A stretch of DNA of 64,000 nucleotides from Clostridium beijerinckii (GCF_018223745.1 NZ_CP073653.1:5072001-5136000), one strand, 5' to 3'. Shown: positions 46,361-55,158, counted from the first letter of the stretch. A program made the numbers and translations. Notes: generated by a model not told the origin, from the sequence alone.

Positions 46361-46485
46361 TTTATCCGATAGCTAGCATCTGTAACACTCCCACTTCTTA
46401 AAGTGCGAGATAACGGCTGCACGCTCCTGGATAAGTCAAACTAAATTCAGCTGAAGTATAAAACTCCACCTGAAAAGTTTCACTT
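46361..46485 (-). repeat. Dispersed structured repeat, copy B, in the PTS leader
   Basis: About 125 bp, same orientation as copy A. It shares TTTATC-GAT, CTGTAACACTCCC, the GGATAAGT-type segment, ATTCAG, CCACCTGA and TTTCACTT in order on the plus strand. It fills the predicted 5' leader of the second PTS operon: the transcript start at about 46490 is 5 bases outside it, and the EIIA ATG is 24 bases after it. Confidence 0.8.
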
Positions 46486-46500
46486 TATGCCTTATATACA

Positions 46501-46516
46501 AGCAACTATCGTGCCA
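46501..46516 (-). promoter_or_regulatory. Sigma-54 promoter of the second PTS operon
   Basis: Minus-strand TGGCACGATAGTTGCT fits the -24/-12 consensus TGGCAC-N5-TTGCW without mismatch. Predicted start near 46490. The activator gene lies just upstream on the same strand. Confidence 0.92.
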
Positions 46517-46660
46517 ATAATTAACTTAAAGTGTCTCACTATATATAGCATAATATTTGACGCCTTCTAAACACTATGTCCTTACACATTTTTTAGTTAA
46601 TACAATATTTTTCATCATAAGAAAACTTATTTATTGGATAATTTAATATTTAGAAATCAG

Positions 46661-46721
46661 CATATGTATTCAATGTGTATTTAATGTGTATTTAAGAAAA
46701 GTCTAAATGTAAATACACATT
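46661..46721 (-). promoter_or_regulatory. Probable activator site: 11-bp repeat array
   Basis: AATGTGTATTT occurs twice in exact tandem (46672-46682, 46683-46693), with a decayed unit before (46661-46671) and an inverted copy AAATACACATT at 46711-46721. The array is about 150-205 bases upstream of the sigma-54 promoter, the normal distance for an enhancer-type activator such as the adjacent LevR. Confidence 0.6.
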
Positions 46722-46731
46722 TAGACTTTTT
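46697..46731. terminator. Terminator after the second LevR gene
   Basis: AAAAGTCTAAATGT (46697-46710) pairs with ACATTTAGACTTTT (46717-46730), a 14-bp stem with a 6-base loop, about 50 bases after the activator stop. The inverted 11-bp repeat unit overlaps it. Confidence 0.8.
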
Positions 46732-46778
46732 AATAGTATTATTATATTTTTATCAATTACAGTAACTTTAGCTTACTG

Positions 46779-49448
46779 CTAAATCTCTTCTTCACTTTTA
46801 ATATTATTTAAATCAAAATTAATATCCACCATTTCAACTATATATGCTAGTTCACTGTTAGGAATGTGTATTCCAAATACTTCTTCTACTAAAATAAAAT
46901 TATTTTTTATAACCTCAAAAAGTTGCTCTTTTGCAGATTTGATTTTGGAAAATTTTTTATATGGCAATGTCTCATTTCTTATAACTCTTTCAATCATACA
47001 TGAACAATGAAATAAAAATTTAATATACATAGCATCATCAATTTCTTTATTATAAACAGACGCTATATTTTTTAAAACTTCATCTAACGTTTTAGACGCT
47101 TTTTTAGCACTTAAAAAAGTTAATATTTCTTCTAGCATATTCACAGCATAATCTCTACAATTTGTATTTTCTGGTTCAACTTCCATAGGTGGATTACTTA
47201 ATTTTATGCTATCTCCAATTAATGAGCTTACATTTTTTACACTTTCAACTAATATATCCATAGTTATATCAGGCATCATTGCTTTTCTAGCCGCTTCAAT
47301 AACCATTGGAGTGCTAACCATTTTCAACGTTTGTGTTTTTATACCAGTTTTTTCTGTAATTACATCTGAGAATGTGGTTAGGGATCCCATGTCTACTAGT
47401 AAAAGAACTCCTCCTTCACAATCCATTTCCTTAACCATATCTATAGCCTTATTTAGGGCTATCTCCACCTTTTCTTCCAATGGCATATCCAATGCATGAA
47501 TGCAGTTGCAGCCTAAAAGTGTCTTTGTAACTTCTACCATATTCGTTGCAGTCCCATTCCCATGAGCAATAACTAAAACTTGAATATTTCCATATGCTCT
47601 TTTTGTATTTACTGAATATAAAAACATAGTTATAAATGCTACCTCATCATTAGGCACTTTAATTAGAAATTGTTTTTCAATTTTCAATTTTATTCTTTCA
47701 GCTATATTGTATTCATTTATATGCTCCCTATAAGAACTTTCTATATTTGGATAAATTGTTACATTTCCTAATTTCAAACGTTCTATAAGGGTTTCAATAT
47801 GCAGCGCCAGGCTATAAATTAACTTTGTATCTGTACTAGTAGCGAAATAATCTTCATTTTCAAAAAATGATTCTTCTATAATATTAACGATTTCAGGAGT
47901 TACAATTTTTGATAAAACTTCTTTATTTATAGTTAAATTTTGAGACTTTTCTGATAGCGGTGAGTTATTAAAACGATCTCGAATTTGACTATTTATATTC
48001 TCCCTAATTTGATTTACAGACAAGCCATCTTCATAAAATTTTTGTGCTCTTTCTAACATAACATCATAGAAGTCTTCTTCAGTATTATATTTATCATAAA
48101 GTAGTAAGCCATTTAAGTTATCATCAAATTCCTCATTGGAACTATTAAATGTTATAGACTCAAAGTCATTTAAATCAAAATATTTAAAAAGTTCTCGCCT
48201 TTTATCCTCAATTGTAAATAATCCTTCTTTAAAGCGCTGTGAAAGCTGGGATAACTTCACGTGTACGTATTTTTGATCTTGTGTTATATATTCAACAAAT
48301 GCATTGGCACAAATAAGCTGGATATCATTTTTCAGTTGGCCTATGTTGCCTGGACATTTATAAAGCAGCAGCACTTTTAAAACTTCTTTCGATACTTTTA
48401 ATTGAGCTTTAATTTTAAGACACTCGTTTTTAAAAAATTCATAAATAAGTTTCATTCTCTCTTTTAAGGAACGTTCATCTAAACTTGGTAGTTTAATAGT
48501 TACTGGAATTCTTCTTAAGAAAGTACTTAGTATAGTCGATTTAGGCTCTTCAGTAGTAGCTGCTATAAACAATATATTAGCTCTTCTTGTATTTTCAGAT
48601 TCTCCTAATCTACGATAGCTACCTCTATCAATTAATGAAAATAACATTTCTTGCCCCTCAGGTGGTAAACGATGAACTTCATCTAAAAATAGAATTCCGT
48701 TATTAGCTTCATCTATTAATCCCTTTTTTTCTTTATCAGCTCCTGTAAATGCACCCTTCGCATATCCAAACAGATGTGATAATAATAATTGAGAGTTTTC
48801 TGCATAATCCGCACAATTGAAAATAACATATGGCGCGTTAGCTTTCAGAATCCCTACATTTATAGCATATCTATACATCATTTCTGCAAAAGTAGTTTTT
48901 CCAACCCCCGTGGGCCCAATTAATAATGTATGTAAGCCATTGGTTGGATATAATATTGCTGCTTTTGCCTGTTTAATTTGTGATTTTAAAGAATCCCTAT
49001 TTCCTATTATATTTTCAAATATATCCCTAGTTTTAATTTTTGTATTTCCCAAATTACTATTAACTTCATTATTATTATAACTTTCTATTATATTCTTATT
49101 TTGCGACTCTAAATTCAGCTCTTTATTTATAATTTTTCTAAAGAAATTATATTCTTTTATTATTGGTTCATTTATCTCTATTTTATAGGTAGCTTCTAGA
49201 TAATCCTTATCTAAATATAATACAGGCTTGCCCAATATCTTAATTGCTTTACCTTCATTTACAAGACAGTTTAATTCTTTACTAACATTATTTCTTGATA
49301 TTTTTAGTTCTTCAGCTATATAACTTGCTTCAAATCCTACTTTCTCTATTAAATCAGTCTCAAAAGCTGCTTCTGCTGTAAGTTGCTTTAGCCTTCCATA
49401 TACTCTATCTTTTCTACTCAATTTATTATTTTCCAGTTTTATAATCAT
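46779..49448 (-). CDS. LevR-type sigma-54 activator, second system
   Basis: 889 residues from the ATG at 49448. N-terminal winged helix (ASYIAEELKISRNNVSKEL), then an AAA+ domain (about 135-390) with LIGPTGVGKTTFAEM, KGAFTGADKEKKG and GILFLDEVHRL. A PRD follows, then an EIIA-Man-like domain with His in VLVIAHGNGTATNM, and a C-terminal PRD with HCSCMIERVIRNE. Unlike the first activator it lacks the EIIB-like insert before the last PRD. It should activate the perfect sigma-54 promoter at 46501-46516 when PTS flux changes its phosphorylation. Confidence 0.9.
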   Translation of the reverse strand: MIIKLENNKLSRKDRVYGRLKQLTAEAAFETDLIEKVGFEASYIAEELKISRNNVSKELNCLVNEGKAIKILGKPVLYLDKDYLEATYKIEINEPIIKEYNFFRKIINKELNLESQNKNIIESYNNNEVNSNLGNTKIKTRDIFENIIGNRDSLKSQIKQAKAAILYPTNGLHTLLIGPTGVGKTTFAEMMYRYAINVGILKANAPYVIFNCADYAENSQLLLSHLFGYAKGAFTGADKEKKGLIDEANNGILFLDEVHRLPPEGQEMLFSLIDRGSYRRLGESENTRRANILFIAATTEEPKSTILSTFLRRIPVTIKLPSLDERSLKERMKLIYEFFKNECLKIKAQLKVSKEVLKVLLLYKCPGNIGQLKNDIQLICANAFVEYITQDQKYVHVKLSQLSQRFKEGLFTIEDKRRELFKYFDLNDFESITFNSSNEEFDDNLNGLLLYDKYNTEEDFYDVMLERAQKFYEDGLSVNQIRENINSQIRDRFNNSPLSEKSQNLTINKEVLSKIVTPEIVNIIEESFFENEDYFATSTDTKLIYSLALHIETLIERLKLGNVTIYPNIESSYREHINEYNIAERIKLKIEKQFLIKVPNDEVAFITMFLYSVNTKRAYGNIQVLVIAHGNGTATNMVEVTKTLLGCNCIHALDMPLEEKVEIALNKAIDMVKEMDCEGGVLLLVDMGSLTTFSDVITEKTGIKTQTLKMVSTPMVIEAARKAMMPDITMDILVESVKNVSSLIGDSIKLSNPPMEVEPENTNCRDYAVNMLEEILTFLSAKKASKTLDEVLKNIASVYNKEIDDAMYIKFLFHCSCMIERVIRNETLPYKKFSKIKSAKEQLFEVIKNNFILVEEVFGIHIPNSELAYIVEMVDINFDLNNIKSEEEI

Positions 49449-49650
49449 ACAATAGCCCAATCCCTTTTAACATAATTATTCATCAAATTATTTCTACATA
49501 TTGTAATATATGTATTACCACTCTTATATAATTCTAAATTTAAATTATAATTATATCTTAATTATAATTATCAAAAACTCTCCTCGTTAGCTCTAACTCC
49601 AAATTATGTGGTTTAACTCCAGGCAAATCCAAATAAATCAATATTGAAAC

Positions 49651-50337
49651 TTATGAATTAAATCTATATCCTGTTCCCCAAAGGGTTTCAATATACTCTG
49701 GATTTCCTGGATCTTTTTCTATCTTCTTTCTTAACTTTTGTATATGGACTGCCACAGTTGCTGTATCTCCGTAATAATCATCTCCCCATATTCTATCGAA
49801 TAATTGATCTTTAGTGAAAACTATATTTGGATTAGAAGCTAAAAATACCATAAGCTCATACTCTTTTGTAGTAAGAATAACCTCTTTTCCATTTACAAAA
49901 ACTTTATGTGAATCTGTTCTTATCTCCAATGCTTTATGGCTAATAATATTGAGTTGGGGTCTATTTCCTGATAATCGCTCATATCTAAGCATATGAGACT
50001 TTATTCTGGCTACTAATTCTGCAGGACTAAAAGGTTTTGTTAAATAATCATCTGCACCAAATCCTAACCCCTTTATTTTATCAATATCCTCACTTCTTGC
50101 TGATACTATTATTATAGGTATTTCATATTTTTCTCTAACTTCTCTTACTATTTCATACCCGTCTTTACCTGGTAGCATTAAATCAACTATTATAAGATCA
50201 TATGTACCAATAAGAGCTTTTTTTAATCCTTGAATACCATCCTGAATTATTTCCACTTTATAACCATTTAATTGAAGATACTCTTTTTCTAGTTCAGCGA
50301 TATTTATATCATCTTCTATAATTAATATTTGTTTCAT
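49651..50337 (-). CDS. OmpR-family response regulator
   Basis: 228 residues. Receiver domain with the acidic pair IIEDD, phospho-acceptor Asp52 in VDLMLPGKDG, and switch residues in VSARS and LTKPFSPAEL. The C-terminal winged helix has FTKDQLFDRIWGDDYYGDTATVAVHIQKLRKKI. Partner of the kinase encoded upstream. The signal sensed and targets are unknown. Confidence 0.95.
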   Translation of the reverse strand: MKQILIIEDDINIAELEKEYLQLNGYKVEIIQDGIQGLKKALIGTYDLIIVDLMLPGKDGYEIVREVREKYEIPIIIVSARSEDIDKIKGLGFGADDYLTKPFSPAELVARIKSHMLRYERLSGNRPQLNIISHKALEIRTDSHKVFVNGKEVILTTKEYELMVFLASNPNIVFTKDQLFDRIWGDDYYGDTATVAVHIQKLRKKIEKDPGNPEYIETLWGTGYRFNS

Positions 50338-50422
50338 ATGCTTCCTCCTCTTTATTATTTATGCTCTTAAATGACACACTGTCAGATATATATGATCCGT
50401 ATCACTATTTAATCACGAAATA

Positions 50423-50503
50423 ACATCTAAACACTCCTTAGCATTGTACCCCTTGTTGGTATAAATTCAGCTATAGTTCTCTCCATCTGAAAAACTTCAC
50501 TTT
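50423..50503 (-). repeat. Dispersed repeat, decayed copy C
   Basis: About 81 bp between the histidine kinase and its regulator, same orientation as copies A and B. It keeps ACATCTAAACACTCC, the AAATTCAGCT segment and CATCTGAAAAACTTCACTTT but has lost the central stem. Its edge supplies the TGA stop of the kinase gene. Confidence 0.5.
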
Positions 50504-51732
50504 ATTGGTATCTCTATAGTAAACGTACTTCCTTTCCCCATTATACTTGATGCATAAATCTTTCCTCCATGAGCTTCTACCATTTCCTTTGCAATTGCAA
50601 GTCCTAAACCCGTACTCATAAAGTCTTTGGTACGTTCTGTATCTATACGGTAAAATCTATTAAATATATTTGAAAGTTTATCTTCTGGAATCCCAGGACC
50701 ATTATCTTTAATTTCTATCTTAATCCATTCATTATTATTACTTAATTCTACTTTAATTATTGAATCTTTTTGCCTTCCATATTTTATAGCATTCCCTATA
50801 ACATTCCTAATAACTTGATATATTCTTTTTCCATCTATGTTAATTTCTAATTCTTCCGACAACCTATCTTCAAATTTAAATTCAATATCCTTTTCTTTAA
50901 GAACAAAATCAAACTCTTCCATAAGATCACTCATAAATGCCTTAAATTTAACTATCCCAAAATTAAAATCTAATTTTTGCATATCTAATTTTGAAAATAA
51001 AAACAAATCATCAATAAGGTTATTTATATAAGTAGTATTATTATGAATTATATTTAGATAATTGTTCACTTTATCTGGTGAAGTAACAACACCATCCACT
51101 AAGGCTTCAATATATCCATTAATTGAAGTAATTGGTGTTTTTAAGTCATGGGAAATATTAGCTATCAATGCTTTTCTATTTTCTTCATATTCAAGTTTCA
51201 TCTCTTCAGATTTTTTTAAGGTTTCAGCCATCTTATTAAAATCATATATTAAAATTCCTATTTCATTATATACGTCGTTATCAATTTTCACATCATAGTT
51301 ACCTCTGGCTATCTGTTCAACACCATCTTTTAACTTCTCTATAGGTTTCATAATTCTTTTTTCCATTCTCAAAGTTATATATATATGAGAGCTTTGATGA
51401 ATAATAAAAATTATTGCAAAAAATATAGTAATTGCCTTTACATCTACAAATTTAAATATGGAAAAAACAAGTAACATGCTTATTAAAATTCCCGTTGGAC
51501 GCATCCATCTTAAATATCTATGTATCCTATTAAATTCATTAAATTGTTTATGATGAGAATTATGATGTATTTTTTGATGCTCATAAACTAACTCGTAACG
51601 CATTTTATTTAACTCTTTGAGTTTTTCAAAAAATTCCCGATGTTCTTCATCAATTCTATTATGAAAATGAGAATAAACTCTTCCTCTAAACCTTCTAATG
51701 CTTTCCACCACCTTAAAATAAATTTCTACCAT
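50497..51732 (-). CDS. Sensor histidine kinase
   Basis: 411 residues from an ATG at 51732 (a TTG at 51753 is possible; neither has a clear ribosome site). Basic, His-rich N-terminal cytosolic part, then two close transmembrane helices (about 78-94 and 99-119) with almost no outside loop. HAMP linker, phospho-His about 195 in ANISHDLKTPITS, and an ATPase domain with NVIGNAIKYG, IKDNGPGIPE and GLGLAIAKEMV. A near-zero outside loop suggests sensing within the membrane. Confidence 0.92.
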   Translation of the reverse strand: MVEIYFKVVESIRRFRGRVYSHFHNRIDEEHREFFEKLKELNKMRYELVYEHQKIHHNSHHKQFNEFNRIHRYLRWMRPTGILISMLLVFSIFKFVDVKAITIFFAIIFIIHQSSHIYITLRMEKRIMKPIEKLKDGVEQIARGNYDVKIDNDVYNEIGILIYDFNKMAETLKKSEEMKLEYEENRKALIANISHDLKTPITSINGYIEALVDGVVTSPDKVNNYLNIIHNNTTYINNLIDDLFLFSKLDMQKLDFNFGIVKFKAFMSDLMEEFDFVLKEKDIEFKFEDRLSEELEINIDGKRIYQVIRNVIGNAIKYGRQKDSIIKVELSNNNEWIKIEIKDNGPGIPEDKLSNIFNRFYRIDTERTKDFMSTGLGLAIAKEMVEAHGGKIYASSIMGKGSTFTIEIPIK

Positions 51733-51873
51733 TGTAATGATTATAACATTCAAATTAACTTTTAATAAATTAAATTAAAACCGACTATTAATAATTCTAA
51801 TAAAATTATTCTATGATATACTTAAATTTTGATTTGGAACAGAGTTCCTTATTTACTTATTTATTTATAAATG

Positions 51874-51919
51874 AAAATCTCTAAATAATTGAATTTTACA
51901 TCAATAATTTAGAGATTTC
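51874..51919 (-). terminator. Terminator before the histidine kinase gene
   Basis: A 17-base arm at 51875-51891 (core CTCTAAATAATTG) pairs with 51902-51918 with one mismatch and a 10-base loop. It lies 23 bases after the stop of the small Cys-rich protein gene. Confidence 0.75.
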
Positions 51920-51941
51920 TGAATTTCAACCCCTCTTTACA

Positions 51942-52145
51942 TTAAGAAATACTCATTTTCCTTAATAGATTTTTCACATCAGTTGCATATATATATTTAT
52001 CATCTTCTTTAATCATCACTCTAGTGCAACATTTAAAGCATTTATTATCACAATTCGTTGTCTCAAATTGAATTCCTCTACTATTTAGAGCTTCAACTAA
52101 TTCATTATACTTTCTAGTGTTAGTACAAATAAGATATTTGGGCAT
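51942..52145 (-). CDS. Small cysteine-rich protein
   Basis: 67 residues: MPKYLICTNTRKYNELVEAL then a Cys cluster CDNKCFKCC, ending in a short helix. Layout (beta strand, helix, Cys cluster, VMIKEDDKYIYATD) resembles small thioredoxin-like or DUF1450-like iron-sulfur proteins, but I do not recognise the family with certainty. It follows the His-rich protein gene by 27 bases, so the pair is probably one transcript; Cys and His richness in both hints at metal or redox use. Confidence 0.7.
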   Translation of the reverse strand: MPKYLICTNTRKYNELVEALNSRGIQFETTNCDNKCFKCCTRVMIKEDDKYIYATDVKNLLRKMSIS

Positions 52146-52172
52146 TTACTACTATCTCCTAACTTAATTAAT

Positions 52173-52841
52173 TTACCAAACTAAATCTAGTGATCCATTT
52201 ACAGCATTTTCGCCTTTAGAAGAAATTTCTACTTTCTCAACTTCATTATCTTTATTTGCATATATTTTTAATATAGCATCGCTGTTTTCAGAACATAATA
52301 ATTCTTTTATAAATTTATGATGCTTATGGAAACCTCTATCATCACTTTCCTTCATTTGTCTTATATGCTCCATTATCTTTTCTTCATCCATTCCTTTATG
52401 GCATTCTTTATGAATGTCCTTGATTTCTTTAAATACCTCTTTCAATTCTAAAGAAATAATAGCCTTTTCATCTTTTTCTTCTACTTGCACATTATTTAAT
52501 AAATTTAATATAAACGTAACTTTTGAAAGTCCTCCTTTTATTCCACCGTGACCGTGCATATTCATTCCATGATTATGCATTCCTCTATGAAATCCATGAT
52601 GCGGGCACTCCTTTATATTAAATTCAGAATTACTATCATGTTTTACTTTTTTGCCTTCAGCATCTAAATCAACACTTATGTTAGCTTTTGTTTCCCCACT
52701 TTTAGTATCAGTTTCAAATTCATTAGAAAATGATAATACTTTTACATCTCCTTTAGTTGCTTCCAATTTTACGCTTCCTTTAAACACTTCTTTTTCCTTC
52801 ATAGTTTTAAATACATCATATAATACTTTAATTTTATTCAT
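52173..52841 (-). CDS. Histidine-rich hypothetical protein
   Basis: 222 residues, cytosolic, no family recognised. Both halves are beta-strand and helix mixed; the centre (about 79-102) is a His/Gly/Met stretch with HRGMHNHGMNMHGHGG, and the C-terminal third has more His (KECHKGMDEEK, RGFHKHHKF). The stretch looks like a metal-binding linker. It precedes the Cys-rich protein gene in one transcript, next to a two-component system. Confidence 0.7.
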   Translation of the reverse strand: MNKIKVLYDVFKTMKEKEVFKGSVKLEATKGDVKVLSFSNEFETDTKSGETKANISVDLDAEGKKVKHDSNSEFNIKECPHHGFHRGMHNHGMNMHGHGGIKGGLSKVTFILNLLNNVQVEEKDEKAIISLELKEVFKEIKDIHKECHKGMDEEKIMEHIRQMKESDDRGFHKHHKFIKELLCSENSDAILKIYANKDNEVEKVEISSKGENAVNGSLDLVW

Positions 52842-52955
52842 TTATAACGCCTCCCAATATTTTCAAAGATTTATTCCCTTGCTTGTTATGAATTCATTAT
52901 AAAATCTAATTTTAAAAATCTTTTAAAGCAATTATAAAAATTTTATAAAAAAATA

Positions 52956-52977
52956 AAAATCCCTCAAAAGGGATTTC
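52956..52977 (-). terminator. Terminator after the hydroxyacid dehydrogenase gene
   Basis: AAATCCCT (52957-52964) and AGGGATTT (52969-52976) with a 4-base loop and a long T run on the minus strand. A second hairpin, AAGAAAAGC with GCTTTTCTT (52992-53015), lies between it and the stop. Confidence 0.88.
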
Positions 52978-53054
52978 TATTTATACTATCTAAGAAAAGC
53001 ATCAAGGCTTTTCTTCCCAGGTTTCTAATTCTAAATTAACATATATAAATTGAC

Positions 53055-53999
53055 TTATTTAATTACATTTTGCGGAGTACCTTTTAACCATTTTTTTATA
53101 TTATCAAAAACAATAACTGCTCTCTTTTCGAAAGCTTCCGCTGTTGCAAATGCAACATGAGGAGTAACTATTAAATTATTTGCTCCAAACAATACATGAT
53201 CTGTAGGAATTGGTGGCTCAATTTCAAATACATCTACTCCCGCACCGGCAATTTTGCCATTATTTAAAGCTTCCGCAAGTGCTGAACTATCTAAAACAGG
53301 ACCTCGTGCTGTATTTATTAAAATTGCACTTTCTTTCATTAATGATAATTTTTCATTATTTATTAATCCTTTAGTGCTTTCATTTAGTGGAACATGAAGC
53401 GATACTATATCACAAGTAGCCATTAATGTATCTAAATCTACAAATTCGATTCCTTCAACATCTTTTTTAGTCCTGCTATAAGCGTATACATCACATCCAA
53501 ATGCTTTAGCAATTGCGGCAGTTCTCATACCTATAGCTCCTGCCCCTACTACTCCAAACTTCTTTCCTGCGAGTTCAAATCCCACAAGCCCATTCTTCGT
53601 TCCACCTTCTCTAGTCACCTTATCACATGGTATAATATTTCTATATAGAGAAATAACCATACCAAATACTAAGTCTGCAACTGCAGCAGTTGAGTATCCA
53701 GCACAATTGCATACTAAAATGTCTCTTTCCTTACAGTAATCCATTGCAACATGGTCTACTCCTGTAAACGCAACACAAATCATTTTCAAATTTGGACAGT
53801 TTTCTATTACCTCTTTTTTATATGGAAGATTGGATATTACTACAGCATCAGCATCTTTGCTTCTTTCTATTAATGTTTCGGTATCTTCTACTCTTGTATC
53901 ATAATATATTATGTCTACTTCATTTCCTAAACTATTCTTTGCCATTCCCAATAACTTATCCTTATTTACACCTAATGGCTCTAATATCACTAATTTCAT
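53055..53999 (-). CDS. D-2-hydroxyacid dehydrogenase
   Basis: 314 residues, NAD-dependent D-isomer-specific family. GVVGAGAIGMRTAAIAKAFG is the dinucleotide motif, and catalytic Arg, Glu and His appear in INTARGPVLD, VDVFEIEPP and TPHVAFAT. Substrate could be a hydroxypyruvate, lactate or glycerate type compound; not readable. A cre-like core AAAGCGCTTT at 54050-54059 lies upstream and suggests catabolite control by CcpA. Confidence 0.93.
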   Translation of the reverse strand: MKLVILEPLGVNKDKLLGMAKNSLGNEVDIIYYDTRVEDTETLIERSKDADAVVISNLPYKKEVIENCPNLKMICVAFTGVDHVAMDYCKERDILVCNCAGYSTAAVADLVFGMVISLYRNIIPCDKVTREGGTKNGLVGFELAGKKFGVVGAGAIGMRTAAIAKAFGCDVYAYSRTKKDVEGIEFVDLDTLMATCDIVSLHVPLNESTKGLINNEKLSLMKESAILINTARGPVLDSSALAEALNNGKIAGAGVDVFEIEPPIPTDHVLFGANNLIVTPHVAFATAEAFEKRAVIVFDNIKKWLKGTPQNVIK

Positions 54000-54049
54000 T
54001 TACTTCATTCTCCTTTATATATTAATTTATATTTAAAAATGATTTGTTA

Positions 54050-54059
54050 AAAGCGCTTT
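54050..54059. promoter_or_regulatory. Possible cre (CcpA) site
   Basis: Palindromic core AAAGCGCTTT about 50 bases upstream of the hydroxyacid dehydrogenase ATG and just after a TATAAT on the minus strand. It matches the centre of the cre consensus; the outer bases fit less well. Confidence 0.4.
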
Positions 54060-54141
54060 ATCTATATTATATATGATACATCCCCATCAGAATCTTTTGA
54101 ATAGATATATGTGAAATTTTTTATTTTAATTATCCTCAGAT

Positions 54142-54199
54142 AAAAAAAGATTCGGATATTTTCTTCTAGAGTATCTAAAAAAACATCCGAACCTTTTTT
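54142..54199. terminator. Terminator-like hairpin
   Basis: AAAAAAGATTCGGATATTTT region (54143-54162) pairs with 54180-54199 (ATCCGAA core) with two mismatches; A and T runs at both ends. It stands in the 522-base gap between the dehydrogenase and dcd genes. Confidence 0.65.
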
Positions 54200-54355
54200 C
54201 ATATTAACCAACATATAAGTGATATTTCTGAATGCAATTTCGGAAATAAAATTGAAATATCAGTATATGATGAACTACATGAATTTGCAGATAATATTTG
54301 CATATCGTATTTGTTGTTTCAACTTAATAAATCTCAATTTTATTATTATAAATAA
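54200..54355 (+). pseudogene. Possible gene remnant without a start
   Basis: An open frame of about 50 codons, with residues ISDISECNFGNKIEIS and later DELHEFADNI, ends in TAA at 54355. It has no start codon or ribosome site and begins right after a terminator-like hairpin. Codon use looks coding, but no family is recognised. It could be the decayed end of a gene. The remaining gap to 54521 holds a 9-bp inverted repeat and no gene. Confidence 0.25.
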
Positions 54356-54413
54356 GACTTAGTAAGTTGAACATATTTACGAACTTAGTTTTAAAATAAC
54401 AATGTATAGATTT

Positions 54414-54512
54414 TGAGCAATATAATTCATTCGTTATAAGAGTGCTTACCTTGCATTGCCTGATGACTTAATACAGATTTTGATGCTTAAAATTTTTAGA
54501 ACGTATTGCTCA
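54414..54512. repeat. 9-bp inverted repeat next to dcd
   Basis: TGAGCAATA (54414-54422) and TATTGCTCA (54504-54512) are exact inverted copies 81 bases apart, ending 9 bases after the dcd stop. Might be the ends of a small mobile remnant or a long RNA stem. Confidence 0.4.
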
Positions 54513-54521
54513 TAAATACAA

Positions 54522-55043
54522 CTATCTTTCAAAATCTTTATACATTAAACTTGGCTGTATTCCTTTATTATTCTGATATTTTCCACTGCTATATAAATCA
54601 TATTCTCCATGGATATCATGATAATATATTTGACATATTTCTACGTTAGGATAAACTTTTATTGGCTGAACGCAAAAAATTTCTAACGTCCAGTAGCCTG
54701 AAAATCCAATATCTCCGAATCCAGCTGTAACATGAATAAATAACCCTAATCTACCTGTTGAAGAGCGTCCTTCAAGCATAGGGACATATTTACTAGTACT
54801 CGTAAATTCATTTGTTCTACCTAAGTATAATTTACCTGGTTCTAATAATAATCCATCCTCCGGAATTTTTATAACTTTTGTTGGATTTGGAGTTTTCATA
54901 TCTAAAATATCATTTTCATAAACTAATAATTCATTATGCAAAGACAAATTATAACTATTAGGATTTATTTTTTCCTCATCAAAAGGTTCAATTATTATAT
55001 TACTACCAATATTTTTTAATATTTCTTTTCCTGATAATATCAT
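54522..55043 (-). CDS. dcd: dCTP deaminase
   Basis: Deaminates dCTP to dUTP (or, in bifunctional forms, to dUMP). 173 residues, trimeric dUTPase-like fold. Motifs: NPNSYNLSLHNELL, LEGRSSTGRLGLFIHVTAG with the catalytic Glu region, GFGDIGFSGYWTLE and CQIYYH. Length and motifs fit Dcd; whether it also hydrolyses dUTP cannot be told here. Monocistronic. Confidence 0.93.
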   Translation of the reverse strand: MILSGKEILKNIGSNIIIEPFDEEKINPNSYNLSLHNELLVYENDILDMKTPNPTKVIKIPEDGLLLEPGKLYLGRTNEFTSTSKYVPMLEGRSSTGRLGLFIHVTAGFGDIGFSGYWTLEIFCVQPIKVYPNVEICQIYYHDIHGEYDLYSSGKYQNNKGIQPSLMYKDFER

Positions 55044-55158
55044 TAGTTCTCCTCCAAGCTATATACTTTAATAAATAGTTCATAATGTATTATTTTAATG
55101 TATTAAATCTAATAAATTCTAAATGCCTAACCAATAATATCACAATATATAAGAAAAT

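Noticed and set aside
46661..46721. Microsatellite from the tandem AATGTGTATTT
   Set aside because: Only two to three units plus an inverted one, at the normal place of an enhancer site; regulatory use is more likely.
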